Below, piece by piece: positions 17,014 to 26,331 of a DNA stretch of 40,689 nt. Position numbers and translations under genes: made by a program. The DNA lies in assembly GCA_026982375.1 (NCBI GenBank), contig JALSHF010000213.1, positions 1 through 40,689 of the forward strand, in the 5' to 3' direction. Each line of letters begins with the position of its first letter. Position 1 is the first letter of the stretch. The notes under the pieces were generated by a model. That model searched no databases, was not told where the DNA came from, and saw only the letters and a list, made by a program, of their open reading frames with translations. This DNA is from Emcibacter sp. Its GTDB lineage: Bacteria; Pseudomonadota; Alphaproteobacteria; Sphingomonadales; Emcibacteraceae.

Positions 17014-19492
17014 AATTATATTTCACATTAAACCCGAACCAGCGCGGTGCGCGGTAAGCGACTTCGTTACAGCCGCACAATGTGGCAAGATCAAAACCCT
17101 GCGTTCCGGCACGTGCGTCCGTCAGATTACGCGCCTGAAGGGCCAGCTCCAGCGTTTCATCCGCATTGCTCCATGCCAACCGGGCATTCATCAAGAAATA
17201 GCTGTCAAACTGGTCAGCATCAAAATTTCTCAAATTATAAAAGAAGGAATCTGACCATGATGCATCGGCCAAAATGGACATCATGCCATCAAAAGCCCCC
17301 CATTCATAACGAACCAGACCTGAAAATTGAAATTCCGGAGTGTAAGTCGGGTCAACATCACGCACAACCGGGCCGCCAATACGCAAGGGAACATCTTTGA
17401 CCGTGGCATTAATCCAAGAAGCGGAAAACTGTGTTAACAATCCCTCAAGTGGCGTAAACTGCAATTCCAGATCAGCACCAAAATATTCAGCATCGGCGTT
17501 CACAACAATTCCGGAAACGCCGGTAAACAGAAATGCCTGATAATCATTATAATCATAATAGAAAGCATTACCGTTAAAACGGCCACGACCATCCGCGAAT
17601 GTCTTCTTAAAACCCATCTCATAGCTATATAGAATTTCCTCCTTATAGGGGATAGCATTTTCAAGGTTTGGCACCAGCGCGCCACCGGCCAACTGGGCAT
17701 TAAAACTACCTGCCTTTACGCCGCGTTTTATGGACGAGAAAAGGAGCAAGTCATCATTTGGACGATAATTCAATTGAATATTTCCAGCCCAGAGCGTATC
17801 GCCCGTCGCCGCAACGAATGAGGACGGCGCCCCGCCTGGCCCGTTAAACAGGGGGCCAATTTGAAGAGGCGTGCCCTGATGAATCTCAAAAGAGCTTTGG
17901 GTAAAATAAAGATTTTGAGAAAACTCATAATCTTTTTCTTCTCTTATGATGCGAATACCGGCAATGAAGGTTAATTTGTCGCTTATGTCATATTCTATCT
18001 GACCGAATGCAGAGTATGAATTGGTCGTAAGACGGGCGTCCGATGCAAGGTCAAACGGCGCGCCGGGGACAACGCTGCCCACAGGAAACTTAAGCCCGTT
18101 GTCTGATTCATTATCAATATTCAAGTAAAACAACCCGGCTACCCAACGATGATTCTCACCTTCGCCGTTCAGGCGGACTTCCTGCGTGAAACTGGTGGCA
18201 TTGACGGCAGCATAATTGGCAGATTGATTAACCGGCGCCGAATCCACATCAATAAAGAGCAACTTCTCATAATCTTTAAAATCAGAAATTACCGTTAATG
18301 TCATGCTGTCATTAACGTCCCACCCAATAGTCAAATTAACCCCGTATGTGTCGATGCTTCCCTGATCTTCAAACGCAAAATCACTGGACGTCGTAAAATC
18401 AGCACCATCCGCATCAACATAACCAAAAAAATCAGTCCCCGCGCCAAAACGGGAGGTAAGGAAAGCATCATCCGGATCATTTAACCCAAAGATACCATCA
18501 TTATCCAGATCAGAGCCATAATCAGAACCATCAGGGGCAATAGACGCCCGCGTTTCCCCGGCAGCCACATCAATAACATTCACAAGTTCCGCCATGCCAT
18601 TAACATTTTCAAAAACAGCAATGGTTGGTTTGGACTGATATGGCCCGGTTGCAAGCCGACTGGTCGAATAATTCCCTGAAAGGCGAACGGACAGATTTTC
18701 ATTAGGCTGAAACAGAAAAATGCTTCGAGCGGAAAAAGTGTCATCATCCCCTAAATCGGCACCCGCGCCGGCACCGGGAGAACCGCCAAATTGACCTGCA
18801 GGGTAATTATTTTTTAAATAACCGTCATGCTGGCGATATTTAACAGCAAATCTTGCAGCCATCTTGTCCGAAAAGGGAATATTTAAAGCCCCTGAGATTT
18901 CGTAACTTTCGGCATTGGCAGGCGTGTCAAATAAACCCACTGTCCCGTCCACATAACCTTCAACCCCCTCAAATGTCGGTTGACGGCTAATATAATGCAC
19001 CAAACCGCCAGTGGCATTACGCCCAAAAAGCGTACCCTGCGGGCCTTTGAGGATTTCAACCCGGTCTATATCAAACGTTGCAAAAGACTGCGCCTGCGCA
19101 ATGGCGATATATCCCTCATCCAGATAAACCGCATTTGGCGATTCCACAATATCATTAAAATCATTTTGCGTAACGCCGCGAATGGTAAACTGGGTATTCT
19201 GACCCGCCAGATTACCGCTGATATGTACGCCGGGTACAAGGTCTGCCACCTCTGAGCTTTGCGTGACGCCCATTTTATCCAGCATCCCGCCTGAAAAAGC
19301 CGATATGGCGATACCAACATCCTGTAAATTCTGCTGACGTTTCTGTGCCGTTACCGTAATTTCTTCCAAAACAGTATTATTTTCTTGTGCGGTGGCCGGC
19401 ATAGCCATTCCGAATAAAATCCCCGCCAAGGCGCTATAGCCGAGCAGGTTTTTCAATGGGTCATAATTTTTATTTGGGGTATTATCAGTCAC
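17006..19492 (-). CDS. TonB-dependent outer-membrane receptor (first)
   Basis: An 828-residue ligand-gated channel for active uptake across the outer membrane. It has a signal peptide (cleavage near ATAQ, residues 33-36), a TonB-box-like segment LEEITVTAQKR (42-52), a plug domain (about 55-170) with DIDRVEILKGPQGTLFGRNATGG at 141-163, and a C-terminal 22-stranded barrel ending FGFNVKYNFN. The start is GTG at 19492 with GGGAGG upstream. An acidic stretch at about 318-345 (DLDNDGIFGLNDPDD) resembles a calcium-binding DxDxDG loop. The style is that of the large sphingomonad-type receptor group. The ligand is unknown; its place among catabolic genes suggests an organic substrate rather than a siderophore. 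Confidence 0.92.
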   Translation of the reverse strand: MTDNTPNKNYDPLKNLLGYSALAGILFGMAMPATAQENNTVLEEITVTAQKRQQNLQDVGIAISAFSGGMLDKMGVTQSSEVADLVPGVHISGNLAGQNTQFTIRGVTQNDFNDIVESPNAVYLDEGYIAIAQAQSFATFDIDRVEILKGPQGTLFGRNATGGLVHYISRQPTFEGVEGYVDGTVGLFDTPANAESYEISGALNIPFSDKMAARFAVKYRQHDGYLKNNYPAGQFGGSPGAGAGADLGDDDTFSARSIFLFQPNENLSVRLSGNYSTSRLATGPYQSKPTIAVFENVNGMAELVNVIDVAAGETRASIAPDGSDYGSDLDNDGIFGLNDPDDAFLTSRFGAGTDFFGYVDADGADFTTSSDFAFEDQGSIDTYGVNLTIGWDVNDSMTLTVISDFKDYEKLLFIDVDSAPVNQSANYAAVNATSFTQEVRLNGEGENHRWVAGLFYLNIDNESDNGLKFPVGSVVPGAPFDLASDARLTTNSYSAFGQIEYDISDKLTFIAGIRIIREEKDYEFSQNLYFTQSSFEIHQGTPLQIGPLFNGPGGAPSSFVAATGDTLWAGNIQLNYRPNDDLLLFSSIKRGVKAGSFNAQLAGGALVPNLENAIPYKEEILYSYEMGFKKTFADGRGRFNGNAFYYDYNDYQAFLFTGVSGIVVNADAEYFGADLELQFTPLEGLLTQFSASWINATVKDVPLRIGGPVVRDVDPTYTPEFQFSGLVRYEWGAFDGMMSILADASWSDSFFYNLRNFDADQFDSYFLMNARLAWSNADETLELALQARNLTDARAGTQGFDLATLCGCNEVAYRAPRWFGFNVKYNFN

Positions 19493-19787
19493 AGTTTTCC
19501 TCCCTGTTTAATATCAATATATTTTTCTATTTGATAAATATCTTCTGAATGCCACATTCAAAAGATTTAAGCGATTATACTTTGTGATTTAATTATTTTT
19601 TTATATGTATTTTTATGATTAATTCAAGCTTAAAATATATTTATATCTTTTGTCAACCAGATTTTAATATCCCATATTCGCCTGCAAACCGAACGCTGCC
19701 CGGAATTTTTAAAAAAAACGCCCGGAAGATACCTTTGTACCTGCCGGACATACCTGCCTGTCGCTGCCCGAATTACAGCGGCTGGAT
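19493..19787. promoter_or_regulatory. Intergenic region: promoter of the TonB receptor and end of the Mo operon
   Basis: 295 bases without a gene. On the minus strand TTGACA occurs at 19656-19651, a likely -35 for the receptor gene; the -10 is less clear in the T/A-rich sequence that follows. A TTCAAGCTTAAAA element (19623-19635) resembles the palindrome in the 4631-4879 region. The Mo operon terminator is listed separately. Confidence 0.4.
19711..19747 (-). terminator. Probable intrinsic terminator of the molybdoenzyme operon
   Basis: Arms between 19722 and 19747, starting and ending in CCGG, form a stem of nine pairs with two mismatches and a 4-base loop. On the minus strand the stem is followed by CG and eight T (19718-19711). 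It lies about 40 bases after the NrfD-type gene. Confidence 0.55.
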
Positions 19788-20705
19788 TTAACGCTTGAAT
19801 ATATCTGCCGGACTTAAAATCGGGTCCAGAACCCCCGCTTTAAAAACAAGCAGCCTGAAAAGATAGAAGCCAAGCATGACACAGCCCGTGACAATCAGAT
19901 TTGTCATGAAATTTGTGGGGATAAACAATAAAATCAGCAGAGGAATGATGCTGCCGACCCCGACAACACCAAGCAGGAAGGGCCGTGCCAAAAAATCTTT
20001 GACCAGCAAAATATATGATTGCTGCGCGCCTTTTGATCCGTTCTTAGCGCCATGTAGCAGACTTAACAGACAAATTTGCACAGCTACGATCAGAGTGATC
20101 TGCGCCAAGCCCAGCATAGAAAAATGTTCCGGGTTTGAAATTGAAAAACCCAATGCGCTCAAAACCAAAACCAGAGAGCTTCCCATAAGCAGGCCATACA
20201 ACATGCTGGATATGGGCATTAACCCTGTACTCCAGAATGAAATGGCCGTTGAATGGGACATGGCAAAGCCCTGATAGGTCACCACCACCATTGCCCCGGC
20301 AATAGCCAAGATATAAACGACAGGCTCCAGGCCAGCAGGCACCACATTGAACAAGACCCCAAGGACATGAATACTGCCGAAGCCAACAAAGAAAATGATC
20401 CCCCATAATCCCCGGCTGATCCATGATCTATCTGGCCGCAACAGGGCCCGCCACGCCTTGGATGGCACGCCCATATGGGTCAAATGAAAGAACGTCTTTC
20501 CCACACCTGTGATCAATAAACCAAGAATAATCCCCGGCAAAAAATCCATCAGCATGGAGACAATGAACAGCCCTGCCCCGGTCTCGCCGCAAAAAAACGC
20601 GGTTGCCATGGGCGTGTCCCAATATTTTTGAAACCGATAACCGGATTTAAAAGTGCCTCCGGCAAATCCGGGGCGCAGTATATTTTTCAAACTCACTTTG
20701 AACAT
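19788..20705 (-). CDS. NrfD/PsrC-type membrane anchor subunit
   Basis: A 305-residue polytopic membrane protein with about eight helices. It matches the NrfD/PsrC group, which carries electrons between a membrane-bound ferredoxin subunit and the quinone pool. Early features include the amphipathic N-terminus, KYWDTPMATAFFCGETGAGLF and LLITGVGKTFFHLTHMG. It is the last gene of the six-gene operon, 16 bases after the ferredoxin subunit. CTCAGGAGAGCGACA upstream of the ATG gives a good ribosome binding site (CTGAGGAGAG on the coding strand). It has no heme-binding histidine pattern that I could identify with confidence. Confidence 0.85.
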   Translation of the reverse strand: MFKVSLKNILRPGFAGGTFKSGYRFQKYWDTPMATAFFCGETGAGLFIVSMLMDFLPGIILGLLITGVGKTFFHLTHMGVPSKAWRALLRPDRSWISRGLWGIIFFVGFGSIHVLGVLFNVVPAGLEPVVYILAIAGAMVVVTYQGFAMSHSTAISFWSTGLMPISSMLYGLLMGSSLVLVLSALGFSISNPEHFSMLGLAQITLIVAVQICLLSLLHGAKNGSKGAQQSYILLVKDFLARPFLLGVVGVGSIIPLLILLFIPTNFMTNLIVTGCVMLGFYLFRLLVFKAGVLDPILSPADIFKR

Positions 20706-20721
20706 TGTCGCTCTCCTCAGA

Positions 20722-21336
20722 TTAATCGATATAATATACTTTTGGACGGGTATTTTTTTCAGGCAAGGGTTGCCGGCCCATACGATCCCGGATCAGTTTG
20801 CTTACCTTGCTATCCGGGTCATCAAGATCGCCAAATACCCGCGCATCGGTCGGGCAAGTGGCGACGCAGGCCGGGTCCAGGCCCCCGTCCACCCGCTCCG
20901 AGCAGAAATCGCATTTGGTAAAACTTCCGCATTCAAAACGGGAATAGCCCTGTTCTTCAAATGGGGTCAGCTTACCATCTCCGAAAAGACCATTTGTTAT
21001 CTGGGTTTCTTCGATTTGCGTGCGCATGTCATAGGGACAGGCCACCGCGCAGGAGCCACAGCCAATACATTTATCCCCGTCCACCATGACAATGCCGTCA
21101 TCCCGGGTCCATGTGGCCCCGCTGGGGCAGACTTTTTCGCAAGGCGCATCCTCGCAGTGATTGCAGATCGTCGGCAGATAGCTGCGCGATACATATGGAT
21201 ATTCGCCGCTTTCCGCGCTTAAGGTGCGGGTGAAAAACACACCGTCCGGCAGAGAGTTTTCCTGTTTGCACGCCACGGTACAGGCATTGCAGCCGATACA
21301 GCGTTTGACATCAAATACCATTCCGTAACGGGTCAT
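20722..21336 (-). CDS. Four-cluster ferredoxin subunit (DmsB/PsrB/PhsB type)
   Basis: Electron-transfer subunit joining the molybdenum catalytic subunit to the membrane anchor. Sixteen cysteines in four groups would bind four 4Fe-4S clusters: CIGCNACTVAC (from residue 13), CNHCEDAPCEKVC (from about 58), CIGCGSCAVACP (from about 89) and CDFCSERVDGGLDPACVATCP (from about 141; its first Cys to last Cys form the fourth group). At 204 residues it has the usual length for the DMSO-reductase family. It has no signal peptide. It overlaps the catalytic subunit gene by 4 bases (21333-21336), implying coupled translation and a fixed ratio. Confidence 0.93.
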   Translation of the reverse strand: MTRYGMVFDVKRCIGCNACTVACKQENSLPDGVFFTRTLSAESGEYPYVSRSYLPTICNHCEDAPCEKVCPSGATWTRDDGIVMVDGDKCIGCGSCAVACPYDMRTQIEETQITNGLFGDGKLTPFEEQGYSRFECGSFTKCDFCSERVDGGLDPACVATCPTDARVFGDLDDPDSKVSKLIRDRMGRQPLPEKNTRPKVYYID

Positions 21337-23930
21337 TGCATGGCCTTTCCGTCTGAAAATTCATAGAGGTTACCCTCGCCTTTCAGTTCATCGGGAATAT
21401 GGTCAAGTTTTGTCAATTTGACACGGCAAACAGATTCGCACTGGCCACTACAAGCATCGGTATTTTCAAGGTCCGCCGGCAGCATGTCATTAAAATGACC
21501 GCCGCCGTAAGGTACGCCCGCATTTTGCGACATCATACGCGACAGGGAATTTGACACGCCAATAGTCTCCGGATGAATGCCCTCGGTCAGGCCAAGCCGG
21601 CCATAAATCTTGCCATATTGCGATTCCACCAACACCAGATCACCGTCGACAAGTCCCTTGGCAGCGGCCGTTTTCGTATTTAACTGCAAGGCCGTATGGA
21701 CCGGGTCGCGATAGACGATATCCTTGATCCACGGATTACTCAGGCTTTCGCCAAAATTGAGCTGAATATCCTTAAAAGTAATGGCATAAAGGTCATAATC
21801 GCCGTTATCGCGCAATACAGGCTCCAGCATCGGGGTTGGCAGAGGTTGGTAATCCTCCCAATGCCATTCATTGCGGATCGGGACTTCGGCCTCCTCCATG
21901 GCTTTTTTCAGGCCATCACGCTCACGTATAATGTCCTCAATATAAAATAACAAGCGCATGCCATCCCAAGGTTTATACCATTTATCCGGCCTTCGCGGTG
22001 TGACCGAATGGCCATGCTCTATATACCAGTCCAGATCCTTGCCGTTCCAATTCAGGCCTTTTCGGCGGGCGATTTCCTTCTCGCCATGCTTCTGATCCAG
22101 TTCAAGTTTAAGATTAGGACTTTCTTCAAAGCCATTGACAATATTAAGAACACTATTCCAAACCTCCAAAACCCCCAGACCTTCTGAAATATCATTAAAA
22201 ATATCTTCCTCACTGCGGGTATCATAGAGCGGCTTTGTCATGGGTTGGCGCAGGCACATGCCTTCGGTATGGGGCGGCTCTATCATGGTCATATTCCAGC
22301 TTTCCAGTGAATCATGGCCCGGCAGAATAATATCCGCAAAACAATTGGTATCATTGGGGACAATATCAATGGAAACGATGAACCGCATGCTGCGCATAAT
22401 ATCAAACCAGTCTCCGCGATTTCCGGGCAGGCTCCAGATTGGATTGGAATGACAGATCAGCATCACATCCGGTGTGAATTCAAGATTGAATTTTTCCGGA
22501 TTTTTCCAGACTTCGACATTCAGATGCCCCGGATGAACCCCAAGCGGAAAATAGCTCATCAAATCCATATTATCCGGCGGGAAGGAGAATCCGGGATGGG
22601 GGCCCAGTTGATGAGGCGTGCCGAGCAATTGACCGCTGTCCCCTTCGGCCACATGGCCGTTATCTATTTTCTGATCATCCAATGTGGCGCCCACATGACC
22701 GCCCGGCACATCAATACTGCCCACCAGCATATTGACCAGCTTGAAAGCGTGATTGGACTGGCTGCTGTATTTATGGGCATGGGCGCCCCGGTAATAATTA
22801 TAGCCCGCAGGGCGAAGCGGCAGTGTGCGGCCCTCGATGGTAATGCTATTGCCGATTTCAGCCGCTTCGGCAAACTCGCGGGCGATGCGTCGAATGGTCT
22901 CTGCCGGCACGGTGGTCACCTCGGACATTTGTTCCGGTGTGCAATCTTCCAGAATATCTTTAAAGCGCTGAAAGGACGGTTTGCAGGCCTTGCCCTCCAC
23001 CTCATATGATCCCTCGATGGCAAACGCACCGATGGACTTGTCATCATAGGTTTTCGCCTTGTTATCCTTGCTGTCCCAGACATAAATTTTTCCGTCCTTG
23101 TCACGGATAAAATAACCGTCATCACCAACCAGGTAAGGCGCATTGGTATCCTTCTTCAGGGTTTCATAATCACATAGGCCCTCTTCAATCAGAACATGGC
23201 ACATGCCCAGCGCAAAATGACGGTCAGAGGCCGGCTTAATGGGGACCCATTCTTCGGCCTTGGCCCCGCCGATGGACAGGCGCGGTTCAATGCAGACCAC
23301 GCGCATATTGCGCTCAACCCGCGCATTGGCCACATGAAAAGCCTGTGCTGCCGTATGAAGATGAGAGGAAAACCCGTCCCCGCTACCGTTATTAATCCAG
23401 TAATTACAATAGTTAACGTCATTTGCCGCCGCAAAGGTGGAATGAATAAATCCGTTCATCGGATGATAGCCACCGCCGCAAAAACTGCCCGCTGTTGAGA
23501 AATAATTGCTGTTGCCCACAACCAGAGGCCAGGCCCAGAGATAAAGTTTTTGAAAATCCGCAATGGAAGGCAGAAGCTTTCTGGGATCCTCATCAACGGA
23601 TTTCTTCAACTCCCGGATGGTGGTCTCCATAGCCTCCTCCCAACTGATCGGTTCCCACATAGGATCAATGCCCGGCCCCTTTTGTGGGTTGGTACGTTTC
23701 AGCGGTGTTTTAAACCGGCTTGGGTCATAATGACGCATAATGGCCGCATTTCCCTTGGGGCAGAGCCGCCCCATATTGGCCGGACTATCAGGATCACCTT
23801 CAATTTTGTTAATGACGCCCTCATCGGTCACATGGACACGCGTATTACAGGAATGAATGCACATCTTGCACGAGGATTTTTTCCAAGTTCCGGCCTTCAT
23901 GGAATTCTGAACGGGGGTTTGGTCTGTCAT
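21333..23930 (-). CDS. Molybdopterin (bis-MGD) oxidoreductase catalytic subunit
   Basis: Catalytic subunit of a DMSO-reductase-superfamily enzyme, 865 residues. The N-terminal 4Fe-4S site is C21-x2-C24-x3-C28 with the fourth cysteine at C57 (GRLCPKG). A cysteine at 151, in the segment NSNYFSTAGSFCGGG, aligns with the Mo-ligand position of polysulfide/thiosulfate reductases (PsrA, PhsA). The C-terminal molybdopterin-binding domain includes HTALQLNTKTAAAKGL and LVESQYGKIYGRL. No twin-arginine signal is visible, so the subunit probably stays in the cytoplasm, unlike PsrA or DmsA. The ribosome binding site is GGGAG 7 bases before ATG. It follows the xanthine-dehydrogenase-type large subunit by 38 bases. 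The reaction is unknown; PsrABC/PhsABC/SoeABC are the nearest architectural relatives. Confidence 0.88.
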   Translation of the reverse strand: MTDQTPVQNSMKAGTWKKSSCKMCIHSCNTRVHVTDEGVINKIEGDPDSPANMGRLCPKGNAAIMRHYDPSRFKTPLKRTNPQKGPGIDPMWEPISWEEAMETTIRELKKSVDEDPRKLLPSIADFQKLYLWAWPLVVGNSNYFSTAGSFCGGGYHPMNGFIHSTFAAANDVNYCNYWINNGSGDGFSSHLHTAAQAFHVANARVERNMRVVCIEPRLSIGGAKAEEWVPIKPASDRHFALGMCHVLIEEGLCDYETLKKDTNAPYLVGDDGYFIRDKDGKIYVWDSKDNKAKTYDDKSIGAFAIEGSYEVEGKACKPSFQRFKDILEDCTPEQMSEVTTVPAETIRRIAREFAEAAEIGNSITIEGRTLPLRPAGYNYYRGAHAHKYSSQSNHAFKLVNMLVGSIDVPGGHVGATLDDQKIDNGHVAEGDSGQLLGTPHQLGPHPGFSFPPDNMDLMSYFPLGVHPGHLNVEVWKNPEKFNLEFTPDVMLICHSNPIWSLPGNRGDWFDIMRSMRFIVSIDIVPNDTNCFADIILPGHDSLESWNMTMIEPPHTEGMCLRQPMTKPLYDTRSEEDIFNDISEGLGVLEVWNSVLNIVNGFEESPNLKLELDQKHGEKEIARRKGLNWNGKDLDWYIEHGHSVTPRRPDKWYKPWDGMRLLFYIEDIIRERDGLKKAMEEAEVPIRNEWHWEDYQPLPTPMLEPVLRDNGDYDLYAITFKDIQLNFGESLSNPWIKDIVYRDPVHTALQLNTKTAAAKGLVDGDLVLVESQYGKIYGRLGLTEGIHPETIGVSNSLSRMMSQNAGVPYGGGHFNDMLPADLENTDACSGQCESVCRVKLTKLDHIPDELKGEGNLYEFSDGKAMQ

Positions 23931-23943
23931 TATAGTCTCCCAA
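23928..23943 (-). promoter_or_regulatory. Translation start region shared by three genes (copy at the bis-MGD subunit)
   Basis: On the coding strand GGAGACTATAATG reads into the start at 23930. The identical string occurs at the FAD-subunit start (27710), and GGAGACTATCATG at the second TonB receptor (28003-28015). Confidence 0.6.
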
Positions 23944-23968
23944 TACTTGGTTACATCATCAATTTTAT

Positions 23969-26329
23969 CTATGCTTTTGAGCCGCTTTTTTCTGCGAGGG
24001 CTTTCAGGATTTTTTCCGGTGTGATCGGGGCTTCCAATATCTGAATACCGATGGCATTGAAGATGGCGTTGGCCGTTGCCCCAACCGGCGGCACTATTCC
24101 CGCTTCTCCCACACCTTTCGCACCGAACGGGCCGGTCGGGTCTGGATTTTCCACGAGAATATTGGTCATTTTTGGCATGTCTGACGGCCCGAGCATTTTA
24201 TAATCCGTGAAGCTGTTATTCAAGCAGATGCCTTTGTCATCATAATAGGTCTCCTCGGTCAGTGCCATCCCAAGCCCCTGCTGCGCGCCGCCGTCCAGCT
24301 GTCCTTCGACAATACCGGGATGAATGGCGCGGCCCACATCATGGGCATTGACCAATTCAATGACTTTTACCTCCCCCGTTTCCATATCCACTGCGACCTC
24401 AGCGATACTGGCCCCGAAAGGCGGGGCATTATGGGGCGGAAAGAAGCTGGCATAGCCCTGAATCTGGCCCGGCTGACCAATCAATTCGCCATTTTCCGGA
24501 TTCATGAAATTATTAACCCCTTGATCCGCAATGGTCAGGACTGAAATAGATTTATTTGACGCGCCTTTAACATGGATAATTTTATCCTCCATATAAAGAT
24601 TATCCACAGTCTCGCCCAACTCAAGTGCGGCTCGATCAAAAATCTGCTTTCGCACATCTTCGCAGGCCTGCTTCACCGCGCCGCCGCCCACATATAGCGT
24701 CCGGCTGGCATGGGCGCCAATGTCAAAACCGGCGGCGTCCGTATCGCCTGTGGCTATATGAATATCCTCATAAGGAAAGCCCAATGTCTCCGCCGCAATC
24801 TGCCGCAGCGTGGTATGAGAGCCCTGCCCCATGTCAGAACAGGCAAGATTGAGGGTCACCGTTGCATCCTGATGAAGCAAGGCATCACAGACCGTATGTT
24901 CAAGCAGCATGGGCATGGCCCCGCTGGTATGGTTCATGACCGAAACGCCAATGCCGCGCCTTATTGTGCCGGTCTGGTTTTTATATTTCGCGCGCTTTTC
25001 TGTCCAGCCGATGGCTTTGGCGGCCCGGTCCAGACATTCGTCAAGCGCGCAGCTGTTATATGGCACGCCCATGCACCAGCCATCATCTCCGATGGTTTTA
25101 TGCCATTTTTTCCGCCACTCAATGGGATCAACTCCAAGCGCCGCGCATCCCCGGTCAACCATCTGTTCCATGACAAAATTTGTCTGGGGGTTACCATATC
25201 CCCTAAAGGCTCCGCAAATGCTTTGATTGGTATAATAAGACTCCCCCCGGTAGCGCAGGCTGTCAAATTTATACATGCCGCCCAGCCAGGCCCCTGTGGT
25301 AAAGGCCGTGCCAGAAGCATCCACATAATAGGCCCCCTTGTAATTTTCAAATTTGGCGTCACAGGCCACCGGTGTGCCGTCTTTTTTAAAGCCCATCTTC
25401 ATCCAGTATTTGCCCGGATGGCGGGACGGGGACGTGACCCAATCCTCTTCCCGTGTGGAAAGAACCTTAACCGGGCGGCCCGGCACCGCCATGGCAAGCG
25501 CGCAGGTTTCCGGCTCCAGCACCATACCAAGCCGCGCACCAAAACCGCCGCCGATGACGGTCGAGTTTATTTTAACCCGCGTCATGGGCAATTCAAACAG
25601 ATTGGCCAGTTTTTTCTGAACCAGTTTTGGCATTTGAGTTGATGTCCAGCAATTCAGGCGTTCCTGATCGTCATAAAGCGCAATATAAGCTCCCGGCTCC
25701 ATCTGACATTGCTTCTGCTTTGGCACATAAAAAGTGTCTTCCACAATAATGTCGGCCTCTTCAAAGCTTTTGTCCACTTCGCCCCAGGCATAGGCATTGT
25801 CCGGAAAGGCCATTTCCGGCAATTGAAAAGCAAGATTTCCCGGTTTTTCAGGGCGAAACTGCACCGCATCCGGTTGCTTGGCAGCTTCCGCTGTCAAATA
25901 AACCGGAAGCTCTTCATAGCTGACAATAATTTTCTCTGCGGCCCGCTCTGCGGCCTCTTCGGAGGTGGCAATCACGGCGGCAATGGCATCGCCGTAATGT
26001 TTCACATGGCTCGTAAAGATACTTTGGTCATCAATGTCGCCAAGCATGCCGCGCATGTCAGCGGAAACCATCATATCAAGGACGGAACCATTATATTCCT
26101 TTTGCGTGACGTCTTTTGGGCCAAGAACCTTGATCACGCCCTTGCATTTTGCCGCCTTAGATAAATCAAGCCCCGTTACTCTGGCGTGAGCATAGTCATA
26201 ACAGCGCACAATCTTGCCATAAAGCATCCCGGCCATTTGCACATCCGCGGCATAGACAGCGCCGCCCGTTACCTTGGCCCGCACATCAACCCGCTCAACT
26301 CTTTTGCCAACAACCGAAAGGTTATCCAT
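23969..26329 (-). CDS. Xanthine dehydrogenase-family molybdopterin-binding large subunit
   Basis: Mo-cofactor subunit of a molybdenum hydroxylase that uses water as the oxygen source to hydroxylate aldehydes, purines or N-heteroaromatics. It begins with the family pattern VGKRVERVDVRAKVTGGAVYAADV. The Q-containing loop region TVIGGGFGARLG lies near residue 260 and AFRGYGNPQ near 374. The catalytic glutamate is E742 in GAKGVGEAG. The AFRGYG signature argues against CO dehydrogenase, which has AYRCSFR. Its 786 residues are normal. It follows the small subunit by 2 bases, in medium-small-large order. No MoCo sulfurase or XdhC-type chaperone is visible in the window. The substrate is not determined. 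Confidence 0.92.
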   Translation of the reverse strand: MDNLSVVGKRVERVDVRAKVTGGAVYAADVQMAGMLYGKIVRCYDYAHARVTGLDLSKAAKCKGVIKVLGPKDVTQKEYNGSVLDMMVSADMRGMLGDIDDQSIFTSHVKHYGDAIAAVIATSEEAAERAAEKIIVSYEELPVYLTAEAAKQPDAVQFRPEKPGNLAFQLPEMAFPDNAYAWGEVDKSFEEADIIVEDTFYVPKQKQCQMEPGAYIALYDDQERLNCWTSTQMPKLVQKKLANLFELPMTRVKINSTVIGGGFGARLGMVLEPETCALAMAVPGRPVKVLSTREEDWVTSPSRHPGKYWMKMGFKKDGTPVACDAKFENYKGAYYVDASGTAFTTGAWLGGMYKFDSLRYRGESYYTNQSICGAFRGYGNPQTNFVMEQMVDRGCAALGVDPIEWRKKWHKTIGDDGWCMGVPYNSCALDECLDRAAKAIGWTEKRAKYKNQTGTIRRGIGVSVMNHTSGAMPMLLEHTVCDALLHQDATVTLNLACSDMGQGSHTTLRQIAAETLGFPYEDIHIATGDTDAAGFDIGAHASRTLYVGGGAVKQACEDVRKQIFDRAALELGETVDNLYMEDKIIHVKGASNKSISVLTIADQGVNNFMNPENGELIGQPGQIQGYASFFPPHNAPPFGASIAEVAVDMETGEVKVIELVNAHDVGRAIHPGIVEGQLDGGAQQGLGMALTEETYYDDKGICLNNSFTDYKMLGPSDMPKMTNILVENPDPTGPFGAKGVGEAGIVPPVGATANAIFNAIGIQILEAPITPEKILKALAEKSGSKA

Positions 26330-26331
26330 GA

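Noticed and set aside
17006-20705. First TonB receptor as part of the Mo operon
   Set aside because: A 295-base gap with a probable terminator (19711-19747) and a TTGACA-containing promoter region separates them.
24710-25642. A 310-codon open frame on the plus strand within the Mo hydroxylase large subunit gene
   Set aside because: The minus-strand gene there is complete and conserved; the plus-strand product is low-complexity and matches nothing.
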